This document shows positions 28,653 to 37,822 of a DNA stretch of 64,000 nt, piece by piece. The position numbers were made by a program, and so were the translations under genes. This stretch comes from Paracoccus indicus. GTDB lineage: Bacteria > Pseudomonadota > Alphaproteobacteria > Rhodobacterales > Rhodobacteraceae. The stretch is from NCBI RefSeq assembly GCF_003056335.1, contig NZ_PYWA01000009.1, positions 62,001 to 126,000 of the forward strand, in the 5' to 3' direction. Positions within the stretch are counted from its first letter, which is position 1. Each line of letters opens with the position of its first letter. The notes beneath the pieces were generated by a model, which had not been told where the DNA came from, did not search any database, and was given only the letters and a program-made list of their open reading frames with translations.

Positions 28653-28726
28653 GGTGGGTTGGCGGAGAGGTTACGCACCGGATTGCAAATCCGTGAAGAC
28701 CGGTTCGATTCCGGTACCCACCTCCA
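28653..28726 (+). tRNA. tRNA-Cys (GCA)
   Basis: 74-nt tRNA with encoded CCA. Acceptor arms GGTGGGT (28653-28659) and ACCCACC (28716-28722) pair fully, with T as discriminator. The anticodon GCA is at 28685-28687 in loop TTGCAAA, and the T-arm GGTTCGATTCC is normal. The closing pair of the anticodon stem (C27-T43) is a mismatch. A TTGCAA at 28606-28611 could be its -35 element; the -10 is unclear. Confidence 0.96.
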
Positions 28727-28753
28727 CTTCGACCCCAGCCGAGGGTGCTTTCC

Positions 28754-29956
28754 ATGATCTATGCCGCAACGACCCGCATCGCCGAAGCTGCGCTGCGGTT
28801 GCGCGCCGGTCTGGGCGGTTCGGATGCCCTGCGCGAACGGCTGGCCTGCGGTGCCCGGCCCCGCCCCGCCGACATCTGGGTGCATGGCGCATCCGTGGGC
28901 GAGCTGACATCCGCGCGGCAGGTGATCGAGCTGCTGGCTCGTGACCATTCCGTGCAGATCACCGCCAACAGCGAAACGGGGCGCGACCTTGCGGCGGGCT
29001 GGGGCCTGCCCGCGATTTTCGCACCGCTGGACCTGCCGGGATCGCTGGACCGTTTCCTAAACGCCTGCCGCCCCCGCCTTGCCATCAGCATCGAGGCCGA
29101 GTTCTGGCCGCTGCGGTCACGCCTGCTGGCCGAACGCGGCGTCGCGCAGGCGCTGATCGGGGCACGCCTGTCCGAGCGTTCCGCCGGAACCTGGGGGCGA
29201 TTCCCGCGCATCATCCGCCCCATGCTGGGCCGCATCGACGCGCTGTCGGCGCAGGATCAGGCCAGCGAGGCGCGCCTGCTGAACCTTGGGCTGCATGCCT
29301 CGGCGCTGCTGCCGCGGCTGGACCTGAAGCTGCTGGACCCGGCCTCGGTGCCCTTGCCAGCGCCCGATGCAATGCGGGGGACGACGGCTCTGGCCGCCTC
29401 GACCCATGAGGGCGAGGATGCGCCGATCCTCGATGCCTTCCTGGCGGCGCGGGCCGAATGCCCGGACCTGAGGCTGATCCTTGCGCCGCGCCATCCGGAT
29501 CGGGGCGAGGCCATCGCGGGTCTGATCGCCGCGCGCGGCCTGCCGGTTCTGCGGCGCAGCGCGGGGGCCGACCTGCCCCCCGCCGGTGGCGTGCTGCTGG
29601 CCGATACCCTGGGCGAGATGCCGCGCTGGTATGCCGCCGCCGGCATCTGCATCATCGGTGGATCGCTGCAGGATCACGGCGGCCACACGCCCTGGGAACC
29701 GGCGGGACGTGGCTGCGCGCTGCTGCACGGCCCCCATATCGGCAATTTCGTGGAATCACTGGCCGCCTTGCAGGCGGCGGGGGCGGCAAGCGCCGTGACC
29801 GCCGACGATATGGCCGACCAAATTCTGCGCCTGACCCGCGACCCAGCCCAGGCGCAGCGCATGGGCCGGGCGGCACGCGACCTGCTGCTGGCACGGGCGG
29901 GCGATCCGGCGGGACTTGTCGCCGCACTGGCCGAACTTGCACAGCGGCCCGCCTGA
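28754..29956 (+). CDS. waaA: 3-deoxy-D-manno-octulosonic acid transferase
   Basis: Adds Kdo residues to the lipid A precursor at the inner membrane. The 400-aa protein has the GT30 N-terminal domain with WVHGASVGELTSARQVI (about residues 40-56) and SIEAEFWPLRSRLL, then a C-terminal glycosyltransferase domain with LADTLGEMPRWYAAA and GGHTPWEPAGRGCALLHGP. The start at 28754 is favoured by GAGGGTG at a proper distance; a GTG at 28745 is in frame. No obvious N-terminal anchor is visible beyond the first helix. Confidence 0.95.
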   Translation: MIYAATTRIAEAALRLRAGLGGSDALRERLACGARPRPADIWVHGASVGELTSARQVIELLARDHSVQITANSETGRDLAAGWGLPAIFAPLDLPGSLDRFLNACRPRLAISIEAEFWPLRSRLLAERGVAQALIGARLSERSAGTWGRFPRIIRPMLGRIDALSAQDQASEARLLNLGLHASALLPRLDLKLLDPASVPLPAPDAMRGTTALAASTHEGEDAPILDAFLAARAECPDLRLILAPRHPDRGEAIAGLIAARGLPVLRRSAGADLPPAGGVLLADTLGEMPRWYAAAGICIIGGSLQDHGGHTPWEPAGRGCALLHGPHIGNFVESLAALQAAGAASAVTADDMADQILRLTRDPAQAQRMGRAARDLLLARAGDPAGLVAALAELAQRPA

Positions 29957-29991
29957 CCCGATATAGACGGCATGACACAAGAGGCCCTGCG

Positions 29992-30399
29992 ATGATCCGC
30001 TATGCTTTGCGCTGCGCCAACGGACATGTTTTCGACAGCTGGTTCCGCTCCTCGGACGGCTATGACGCCATGCGTGCGGCGGGCCAGGTGGCATGCACCA
30101 GCTGCGGATCGACCGATGTCGACAAGACGCTGATGGCCCCCGCCGTGTCAGAACCCCGCCCCATCAGCGCCCCCGCATCGCCCGCCGAGACAGCACTGGA
30201 AAAGCTGCGACGCCATGTCGAGTCGACCTCGGATTACGTCGGCAGCAACTTCGTCAAGGAAGCCCGCGCCATGCATCAGGGCCAGCGCCCCGAACGCGCC
30301 ATCCACGGCGAGGCCCGCATCGAGGACGCCCGAAAGCTGATCGAGGATGGCGTCCCCATTGCCCCGCTGCCCTTCCTGCCGCGGCAGAAGGCGAACTGA
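29992..30399 (+). CDS. DUF1178 family protein
   Basis: A 135-aa protein typical of DUF1178. The N-terminal zinc-ribbon-like part has RCANGHVFDSWF with one Cys and a CTSCGSTDVDKTLM pair (residues about 8-47). The rest is helical and ends in EARKLIEDGVPIAPLPF-type sequence common to the family. Function is unknown. It lies 35 nt downstream of waaA, probably in the same unit. Confidence 0.88.
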   Translation: MIRYALRCANGHVFDSWFRSSDGYDAMRAAGQVACTSCGSTDVDKTLMAPAVSEPRPISAPASPAETALEKLRRHVESTSDYVGSNFVKEARAMHQGQRPERAIHGEARIEDARKLIEDGVPIAPLPFLPRQKAN

Positions 30400-30483
30400 T
30401 CTTGCGCGAACTGGGCCTTGCCCTTTCGCCTTTCCACCCATACAAGCCCCGCCGACAAACAACCTTTGGCTGGGGGCCCGAAC

Positions 30484-31740
30484 ATGCCGCTTCTGGTGAT
30501 GAAATTCGGCGGCACGTCTGTGGCCGATCTGGACCGGATCAAGAACGCCGCCCGCAAGGTGCAGCGCGAGGTCGACCGCGGCTATGACGTCATCGTCATC
30601 GTCAGCGCCATGTCTGGGAAGACCAACGAGCTGGTGGGATGGGTCGAACAGACCTCGCCGCTGTTCGATGCGCGCGAATACGACGCCATCGTCAGCTCGG
30701 GCGAGAATGTCACCGCCGGTCTGATGGCCCTGACCCTGCAGGAGATGGGCGTTCCGGCGCGCAGCTGGCAGGGCTGGCAGGTGCCGATCAACACGACCGC
30801 CGCGCATTCCGCCGCCCGCTTCGTGGATATTCCGCGCGACAACCTTGACCAGAAGTTCGCCGAGGGCTTCAAGGTCGCCGTCGTGGCGGGCTTCCAGGGC
30901 GTCGCCCCCGACGGACGCATCACCACGCTTGGCCGTGGTGGCAGCGACACGACCGCCGTGGCCTTCGCCGCCGCCTTCGGCGCCGAGCGTTGCGACATCT
31001 ATACCGATGTGGACGGCGTCTATACTACCGACCCGCGCATCACCTCGAAGGCCCGCAAGCTGGACCGCATCGCCTTCGAGGAGATGTTGGAGCTGGCCAG
31101 CCTTGGTGCCAAGGTGCTGCAGACCCGTTCGGTCGAACTGGCCATGCGTTACAAGGTCCGGCTGCGCGTCCTCTCCTCGTTCGAGGATACGGACGACAAT
31201 TCGGGCACGCTGATCTGCGATGAGGATGAAATCATGGAATCGAAAGTCGTTAATGGCATCGCCTCGTCGCGCGACGAAGCCAAGATCACCCTGGTCACGG
31301 TCGAGGACCGCCCCGGCATCTCTGCCGCGATCTTCGCGCCCCTGGCCGATGCTGGCGTGAACGTGGACATGATCGTCCAGAACATCTCGGAAAAGGATTA
31401 CGACGATCACCCGGGTTCGGTGACCGACATGACCTTCTCGGTTCCGATCAACCAGGTCGAACGCGCCAAGAAGGCCATGGAAGAGGCCCGCGCCGCCGGC
31501 ACCATCAGCTATGACGATCTGAACATCGACACCGAGGTCGCCAAGGTCAGCGTCGTCGGCATCGGGATGCGCAGCCACACGGGCGTCGCCGCTCGCATGT
31601 TCAAGGCGCTGGCTGATGACAACGTCAACATCAAGGTCATCGCCACCTCCGAAATCAAGATTTCGGTGCTGATCGACCGCAAATATATGGAACTGGCCGT
31701 GCAGGCACTGCATGATGCCTTTGAACTGGAACAGGCATAA
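30484..31740 (+). CDS. lysC: Aspartate kinase
   Basis: First enzyme of the aspartate pathway to lysine, methionine and threonine, phosphorylating aspartate. The 418-aa protein starts MPLLVMKFGGTSVAD and contains GFQGVAPDGRITTLGRGGSD in the kinase domain. Two C-terminal ACT domains begin near ITLVTVEDRPGISA and VSVVGIGMRSHTGVAARM and bind the feedback inhibitor. The upstream in-frame codons are not family sequence. A small GC-rich stem-loop (about 31757-31778) separates it from ptsP. Confidence 0.97.
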   Translation: MPLLVMKFGGTSVADLDRIKNAARKVQREVDRGYDVIVIVSAMSGKTNELVGWVEQTSPLFDAREYDAIVSSGENVTAGLMALTLQEMGVPARSWQGWQVPINTTAAHSAARFVDIPRDNLDQKFAEGFKVAVVAGFQGVAPDGRITTLGRGGSDTTAVAFAAAFGAERCDIYTDVDGVYTTDPRITSKARKLDRIAFEEMLELASLGAKVLQTRSVELAMRYKVRLRVLSSFEDTDDNSGTLICDEDEIMESKVVNGIASSRDEAKITLVTVEDRPGISAAIFAPLADAGVNVDMIVQNISEKDYDDHPGSVTDMTFSVPINQVERAKKAMEEARAAGTISYDDLNIDTEVAKVSVVGIGMRSHTGVAARMFKALADDNVNIKVIATSEIKISVLIDRKYMELAVQALHDAFELEQA

Positions 31741-31807
31741 GGCCCGTTCGACTGGGGCCTCGCCCGCTCGGGCGGGGCTGATGCGCAAGGCACAAGGCGG
31801 ACATGCG

Positions 31808-34054
31808 ATGCAGGATCGCACGGACAGCGACTCGCGCAAGCTGCTGCGGCGGCTGAAGGAAATTCTTGCCGCAGCCGGTGGCGGGCAGGACCGGCTGGAC
31901 CAGATCACCCATCACATCGCCGATTCGATGGGCACGCAGGTCTGTTCCATCTATCTGTTCCGCGATGCCGACACGTTGGAACTTTGCGCGACCGAGGGTC
32001 TGCGCCCCGAAGCCGTCCACCAGACCCGCCTGCGCCTTGGCGAGGGTCTGGTGGGCCGCGTCGCCCGCACCGGTCGTCATGTGAATACCGCCGATGCGCC
32101 CTCGGCCGCGGGCTTCCGCTTCATGCCCGAGACCGGCGAAGAGGTCTTTCCCGCCTTTCTGGGCGTCCCGATCCAGCGGGTCGGTGAACGGCTTGGCGTG
32201 CTGGTGGTGCAATGTTCCACCGCCCGCCAGTTCACCGAGGACGAGGTCTACGGCCTGGAAGTCGTCGCCATGGTCCTGGCCGAGATGACCGAGCTGGGCG
32301 CCTTCCAGGGCAGCAATGCCGACAGCATGCCGCTGGCCCATCGCTTCCCGCTGATGATCCGTGGCGCGACCGGTCAGGAAGGCGCCGCCATCGGCTGCGT
32401 CTGGCTGCACGAGCCCCGCGTCGTGATCGCGAACCCCGTGGGCGACGATCCGGAAACCGAACTGGCCCGCCTGCACGAGGGCGTGGACAAGCTGCGCAGC
32501 CGCGTCGATACGATGGTGGCGGCAGCCGACATGGACGGCGACGGTGAACATACCGCCGTGCTGGAAACATACCGCATGTTCGCCCATTCGCGCAGCTGGC
32601 TGAAGCGCATGGCCGAGGATATTCGCCTTGGCCTCTCGGCCGAAGCCGCCGTCGAGAAGGAGCAATCCGCCGCCCGCGCGCGACTGGAGATGGCCGCCGA
32701 CCCCTATCTGCGCGACCGGCTGCATGATCTGGACGACCTGTCGAACCGCCTGCTGCGCATCCTGACCGGTCAGGGCAGCGATACGGGTGCCGAGATGCCG
32801 GACAACCCGATCCTGGTCGCCCGCAACATCGGCCCGGCGGAACTGCTGGAATACGGTCGCCGCCTGAAGGGCGTCGTGCTGGAGGAAGGCTCGGTCGGCA
32901 GCCACGCCGCCATCGTGGCCCGCGCGCTGGCAATTCCGCTGGTCATCCACGCCACCCGCATCACGACCGAGGCGCTGAACGGCGACCCCATCCTGATCGA
33001 CGGCGATCAGGGCATCGTCCACCTGCGCCCCGAGGAATCGGTCGCCAAGGCCTTTCAGGACAAGATCGCCATGCAGGCCGAGGCGCAGGACCGCTATGCC
33101 AGCCTGCGCAACCTGCCCGCCACCGGCACCTGCGGCACCACGGTGCAGATGTACATGAACGCCGGCCTGATGGCCGACCTGCCCTCGCTGGAAGGGTCGG
33201 GCGCGGAAGGCGTGGGCCTCTTCCGGACCGAGTTGCAGTTCCTGATCCGCAACCATGTGCCCCGCCGGGCCGAGCTGGCGGGTCTTTATGGCCGCGTCAT
33301 GGATAACGCCCAAGGCAAGCCGATCATGTTCCGCACGCTGGACATCGGGTCGGACAAGGTGCTGCCCTACATGAAGCCGCAGGACGAACCGAACCCGGCG
33401 ATGGGCTGGCGGGCGATCCGCGTGGGCCTGGACAAGCGCGGCGTGTTGCGCATGCAGCTGCAGGCGCTGATCCGTGCGGCGGTGGGGCGGCCCCTGCACG
33501 TCATGTTCCCCTTTGTCGCCGACATCATCGAATACGAGGCCGCGCACCGAATCCTGATGCAGGAACTGGCCCGCGAACAGCGCCTTGGTCACCAGATGCC
33601 CACCGACATCCGCGTGGGCGCCATGCTGGAAACGCCCTCGCTGGCCTTCGCCCCCAAGCGCTTCTTCGAGATGTGCGATTTCGTCTCCATCGGCGGCAAC
33701 GACCTGAAGCAGTTCTTCTTCGCGGCGGACCGCGAAAACGAACGGGTGCGGCGGCGCTATGACACGCTGAACGTGTCCTTCCTGGCACTGCTGCGCCAGA
33801 TCATCGCGCGATGCGAGGAAGCCCGCGTGCCGGTATCCTTCTGCGGCGAGGATGCGGGCCGCCCGATCGAGGCACTGACCTTCGCCGCCCTCGGCATCCG
33901 CCGCCTGTCGATGCGCCCTGCCTCGATCGGGCCGGTCAAGCACCTGATCCGCCGGGTGTCCATCACCGAACTGCAGCAGGTCATCGCCGAGGCAGAAGCC
34001 CAAGGTTTGAACAGCGTTCGCGGTCCGGTCACGGCATGGCTGGCTAAACAGTGA
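31808..34054 (+). CDS. ptsP: Nitrogen-related PTS enzyme I (EINtr)
   Basis: Phosphoenolpyruvate-protein phosphotransferase that starts the regulatory PTSNtr relay. The 748-aa protein has an N-terminal GAF domain (from about residue 20, with LCATEGLRPEAV and LGEGLVGRVARTGRH), then the phosphohistidine domain with GSVGSHAAIVARAL, and the PEP-binding TIM barrel with GAEGVGLFRTELQF and FCGEDAG near the C-terminus. The start MQDRTDSDSRKLL at 31808 is preferred; in-frame ATGs upstream overlap the end of lysC. The lysC-ptsP order is common in alphaproteobacteria. NPr and EIIANtr are elsewhere. Confidence 0.95.
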   Translation: MQDRTDSDSRKLLRRLKEILAAAGGGQDRLDQITHHIADSMGTQVCSIYLFRDADTLELCATEGLRPEAVHQTRLRLGEGLVGRVARTGRHVNTADAPSAAGFRFMPETGEEVFPAFLGVPIQRVGERLGVLVVQCSTARQFTEDEVYGLEVVAMVLAEMTELGAFQGSNADSMPLAHRFPLMIRGATGQEGAAIGCVWLHEPRVVIANPVGDDPETELARLHEGVDKLRSRVDTMVAAADMDGDGEHTAVLETYRMFAHSRSWLKRMAEDIRLGLSAEAAVEKEQSAARARLEMAADPYLRDRLHDLDDLSNRLLRILTGQGSDTGAEMPDNPILVARNIGPAELLEYGRRLKGVVLEEGSVGSHAAIVARALAIPLVIHATRITTEALNGDPILIDGDQGIVHLRPEESVAKAFQDKIAMQAEAQDRYASLRNLPATGTCGTTVQMYMNAGLMADLPSLEGSGAEGVGLFRTELQFLIRNHVPRRAELAGLYGRVMDNAQGKPIMFRTLDIGSDKVLPYMKPQDEPNPAMGWRAIRVGLDKRGVLRMQLQALIRAAVGRPLHVMFPFVADIIEYEAAHRILMQELAREQRLGHQMPTDIRVGAMLETPSLAFAPKRFFEMCDFVSIGGNDLKQFFFAADRENERVRRRYDTLNVSFLALLRQIIARCEEARVPVSFCGEDAGRPIEALTFAALGIRRLSMRPASIGPVKHLIRRVSITELQQVIAEAEAQGLNSVRGPVTAWLAKQ

Positions 34055-34184
34055 ACCAAACCGCAGTTTTGCGGGTTGCCCAGATGGCGCGTATCAGCCG
34101 ATACGTCGCGCCGGACCAGCCCATGCTTGCCGCAATCGCGCAGGCACCCTATGATCACACGGTTTTCTTGAGATATCCCCCGAT

Positions 34185-35753
34185 ATGAAGCGTCGTCAAT
34201 TTCTGAATGCTGCCACCGCGATGGCTGCCGGCGGGTCGCTGATGGCGGTCCCGGCTCAGGCACAGGACCCCAAGGGCCAACCCGCGAAGGACGCCCAGGC
34301 CTTCGGCCCCGCCAAGCCCGAGGCCTTCAGCTTTGAAACCTTGGCCAAGATCGCCGAGGATCGGGCGACGCGGGTCTACAAGCAGCCCGTCTCGGAGTTG
34401 GTGGGCAGCTTCGCGGACCTGAACTACGACAAGTATCGCGCCATCCGCTTCAAGCGCGATCGCGATCCCTGGGCTGAAAGCGACCGCTTCGGGATCGACC
34501 TGCTGTCGCCGGGGATGATCTTCTACGAACCCGTGCAGATCAACCTGGTACGGGGCGGGATGCCGCAGCCGATCCCCTTCGATCCTTCCATGCTGGAGTT
34601 CGATCCCTCGCATTTCCCGGAGGGCGCCGATCTGGAAACCGTGGGCAACATGGGCTGGTCGGGCTTTCGCGTCCGCACCTTCCTGAACCGCCCCGGCGTG
34701 ATGGATGAATTCCTGGTCTTCCAGGGGGCAAGCTATTTCCGGGCCGTGGCGCGCAACACGCTCTATGGTCTGTCAGCGCGCGGGCTGGCCATCAAGACCG
34801 GCAGCCCCGACGGCGAGGAATTCCCGCTGTTCACCGATTTCTGGATCCATGAACCCGAACAGCATGCCGATACCGTCCGCATCCATGCCGTCTTGGACAG
34901 CAAATCGGCCACGGCGGCCTTCCAGTTCGACGTGACCCCCGGTGCCGTGACGATGGTGCGCACGCGCATGGCGTTGTTCCCACGTGTCGATCTGCGCGAG
35001 ACGGGCATCGCGCCCTTGACCTCGATGTTCTGGTTCAGCCCGGCAAGCCGCCGCGCGGTCGATGATTACCGCCCCGCCTGTCACGACAGCGACGGGTTGC
35101 AGATGCAGACCGGCGCCGGCCAATCGCTGTGGCGCGGCCTGATGGCGCCGCGCACGCTGCAGATTTCGGGCTTCGTGGACAAGGACCCCAAGGGCTTCGG
35201 TCTGGTCCAGCGCGCCCGCGACTTCGAGACCTATCAGGACGCCGAGGCGATGTATCACATGCGCCCCTCGGCCTGGATCCAGCCCGAGGGCGACTGGGGC
35301 GAGGGCGAGGTCCGCCTGGTCGAGATCCCGGTGGAAAACGAGTTCAACGACAATATCGTCAGCTATTGGGCCCCCAAGGACCCGCTGGTTCGCGGGCAGC
35401 GGCATGAATTCCGCTATCGCCTGTCGTTTGCCGCCCTGCCCCCCAGCGATCTGCCGTTGGCCAAGGTCCGTCAGGTGCGGTCGGGACGATCGATCAACGT
35501 GGAAACCACGCGCAGCTTCATCATCGACTTCGATCTGGGCCTGTTCCGCGAAACGCTGCCCCAGTTCCAGGTCCAATCCTCGACCGGGCGGATCGTGCAT
35601 GCCTATCTGAAGCCGCTGGTCGAACAAAACGTCCTGCGGCTGGCCTTTGAATTCGAACCCGGCCGTGAACAGGTCGCGGAACTTCAGGCCAAGCTGACGA
35701 CCGAGGATGGCGTCGCCCTCAGCGAAACATGGTTGACCCGTTGGACGGCATGA
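34185..35753 (+). CDS. opgG: Periplasmic glucan biosynthesis protein OpgG
   Basis: Periplasmic protein needed to build the branched backbone of osmoregulated periplasmic glucans. The 522-aa precursor opens MKRRQFLNAATAMAAGG, a twin-arginine-type signal (RRQFL) ending near AQAQD, which suggests Tat export as in OpgD. Mature sequence shows MdoG-family motifs such as YDKYRAIRFKRD and FEGASYFRAVA-like FQGASYFRAVA. The start at 34185 lacks a strong ribosome-binding site. It overlaps opgH by ATGA and begins the opgG-opgH-opgC operon. OpgD is the alternative name given the signal type. Confidence 0.93.
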   Translation: MKRRQFLNAATAMAAGGSLMAVPAQAQDPKGQPAKDAQAFGPAKPEAFSFETLAKIAEDRATRVYKQPVSELVGSFADLNYDKYRAIRFKRDRDPWAESDRFGIDLLSPGMIFYEPVQINLVRGGMPQPIPFDPSMLEFDPSHFPEGADLETVGNMGWSGFRVRTFLNRPGVMDEFLVFQGASYFRAVARNTLYGLSARGLAIKTGSPDGEEFPLFTDFWIHEPEQHADTVRIHAVLDSKSATAAFQFDVTPGAVTMVRTRMALFPRVDLRETGIAPLTSMFWFSPASRRAVDDYRPACHDSDGLQMQTGAGQSLWRGLMAPRTLQISGFVDKDPKGFGLVQRARDFETYQDAEAMYHMRPSAWIQPEGDWGEGEVRLVEIPVENEFNDNIVSYWAPKDPLVRGQRHEFRYRLSFAALPPSDLPLAKVRQVRSGRSINVETTRSFIIDFDLGLFRETLPQFQVQSSTGRIVHAYLKPLVEQNVLRLAFEFEPGREQVAELQAKLTTEDGVALSETWLTRWTA

Positions 35754-37822
35754 ACGTGACCCGCAGCGTCCCGCCCCTGGCCCCCCTGCAGATGCCCGTG
35801 CAGGACTTCAAGGCCATGCCCAAGGGTGGCCCCGCCCGACAGATGAACAACCTGCGCACCTGGATGGCGCGGCTGCTGACCTTCGGCGGCGCGCTGGTCA
35901 TTGCCATCATCGGTTTCACGCAGATGCTGACGGCCTTCGGCGATGACCCGACGGTCATGCAGATCGCGCTTCTGGTGCTGTTCACACCCACCTTCGCATG
36001 GGTCGGCTTTTCCTTCTGCGGCGTGCTGGCCGGGCTGTTCGCACCGCGGTTGACCACGCCGGAAGGCCCGAACGACGCCCGCGTCGTCATCGTCATGCCG
36101 ATCTATCACGAGGATGTCGCCATCAGCACCGGCCTGCTGGTGGCCCTTGCCAACCAGCTGCAGGCCGAGGGCATGGCCGACCGGACCGAGATCTTCATCC
36201 TCTCGGACACCCGCGACCCCGAGATCGCCGTGAACGAGACACTGGTGGTCCATCAGGCCCGGCAGATGTCGCCTCTGCCGATCTGGTATCGCCGCCGCCT
36301 GTCGAACGAGGATCGCAAATCCGGCAATGTGGCCGAATTCGTCCGCAACTGGGGTGGCCGCTACGACCAGATGGTCGTTCTGGACGCCGACAGCGTCATC
36401 GCGGGCGACACGGTCCGCCACATGTCGGCGCGCATGAACGCCGATCCGCGCATGGGCTTGATCCAGACCATGCCGATGCTGGTCGGCGGCGAAACGATCT
36501 TCGCGCGGCTGACGCAATTCGCGGGCCGCATCTATGGCCCGATGATCGCGCGCGGCGTCTCGGCATGGTCGGGCGATACCGGAAATTATTGGGGTCACAA
36601 CGCGATGATCCGGGTCGAGGCCTTCGTGCAGGCCTGCGGTCTGCCCCGCCTGTCCGGCAAGCCCCCCTTCGGCGGCACCATCCTCTCGCATGACTTCGTC
36701 GAGGCCGCCGCCCTTTGCCGCGCCGGCTGGAAGGTGCGGCTGGACCACGATCTGCGCGGCAGCTTCGAAGGTTGCCCGCCGACCCTGCTGGACATGGCCG
36801 CCCGCGAACGGCGTTGGGCGCAGGGCAACCTGCAGCACAGCCGCCTTTTCGGCATGCGCGGCCTGCGCGGCATCAGCCGGGCACATTTCTTCATCGGCAT
36901 CATGGGCTTCATGATGAGCCCGCTGTGGCTGGCGCTGATCCTTGTCGGTCTGGCCCTGTCGGCGACAGTGCTGCTGTCGACGCCGGAATACTTCCCGAAT
37001 TCGTACCAGCTGTTCCCGGAATGGCCGGTCTTCGACAGCCAGCGCATGCTGTGGCTGTTCGTGGCCGCCATGACGCTGCTGCTGCTGCCCAAGTTCATCG
37101 CGACCTTCCGCGCGTTCTCTCGGCCCCTTGCCCAGCAGGCGGGTGGCCGCAAGCGAGTGCTGGCCAGCGCGCTGTTCGAAACCATCCTGTCGGCGCTGAT
37201 CGCGCCTGTCCAGATGCTGGTTCAGACCCGCCAGATCTTCGAGATCCTCAGCGGCCGCGACAGTGGCTGGGATGCGCAGGTCCGCGCCGGGCACATGCCG
37301 GGCTGGGGCGTGGTGCTGCGCCACCACTGGGCGCATGTCGCCTTGGGTCTGGGGACGCTGATCGTTCTGGCCACATTCTCGCCCGAGCAGCTGATCTGGC
37401 TGTCGCCCATTCTGGCGGGGCTGATCCTGTCGCCGTTGACCTCGCGGCTGTCGGCCAGCCCGTTGTTCGGGCGTTGGGCCCGGATGCGCGGCCTGCTGCT
37501 GACCCCCGAGGAACGCAATCCCCCCGCCATCCTGACCGAGGCGGCCAGCATCACCCGCCGCCTGCCGGCACCCGTGACCGGTCGCGACAGCCTGCTGCGG
37601 CTGGCATCGGACCGCCACGCGCTGGACCGGCACATCGCCATGCTGGACGAACTGCCCGACAGCCAGCCCCGCGGCTTGCGCCTTGCCCGCGTCACCGCCG
37701 AGGCCAAGATCGCCCATGCCGCCACCCGTGGGCAGGCGCTGGACGACATGGACCGCGCCGAAACCGATGCCATGGTCCTGGACCCGGCCCTGCTGACCCG
37801 TTGGAGCAGCCTACCCGCATGA
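35750..37822 (+). CDS. opgH: Glucans biosynthesis glucosyltransferase H
   Basis: Inner-membrane family-2 glycosyltransferase that polymerises glucose from UDP-glucose into periplasmic glucan. The start at 35750 (690 aa) overlaps the opgG stop; a further in-frame start at 35729 is less likely. Two helices precede a cytoplasmic catalytic domain with VVIVMPIYHED, MVVLDADSVIAGD, HDFVEAAALCRAGW (the base-containing HDF) and ERRWAQGNLQH (the RRW-type acceptor motif). Several membrane helices follow. It overlaps opgC by ATGA. Confidence 0.95.
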   Translation: MNVTRSVPPLAPLQMPVQDFKAMPKGGPARQMNNLRTWMARLLTFGGALVIAIIGFTQMLTAFGDDPTVMQIALLVLFTPTFAWVGFSFCGVLAGLFAPRLTTPEGPNDARVVIVMPIYHEDVAISTGLLVALANQLQAEGMADRTEIFILSDTRDPEIAVNETLVVHQARQMSPLPIWYRRRLSNEDRKSGNVAEFVRNWGGRYDQMVVLDADSVIAGDTVRHMSARMNADPRMGLIQTMPMLVGGETIFARLTQFAGRIYGPMIARGVSAWSGDTGNYWGHNAMIRVEAFVQACGLPRLSGKPPFGGTILSHDFVEAAALCRAGWKVRLDHDLRGSFEGCPPTLLDMAARERRWAQGNLQHSRLFGMRGLRGISRAHFFIGIMGFMMSPLWLALILVGLALSATVLLSTPEYFPNSYQLFPEWPVFDSQRMLWLFVAAMTLLLLPKFIATFRAFSRPLAQQAGGRKRVLASALFETILSALIAPVQMLVQTRQIFEILSGRDSGWDAQVRAGHMPGWGVVLRHHWAHVALGLGTLIVLATFSPEQLIWLSPILAGLILSPLTSRLSASPLFGRWARMRGLLLTPEERNPPAILTEAASITRRLPAPVTGRDSLLRLASDRHALDRHIAMLDELPDSQPRGLRLARVTAEAKIAHAATRGQALDDMDRAETDAMVLDPALLTRWSSLPA

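Noticed and set aside
31655..34003. A 782-codon open frame on the minus strand opposite ptsP
   Set aside because: It mirrors third-position GC bias of ptsP, has no recognisable domain and no ribosome-binding site, and ptsP is certain.
35684..37717. A 677-codon open frame on the minus strand opposite opgH
   Set aside because: Gln/Arg/His/Gly-rich translation without motifs, wholly antisense to a confident glycosyltransferase.
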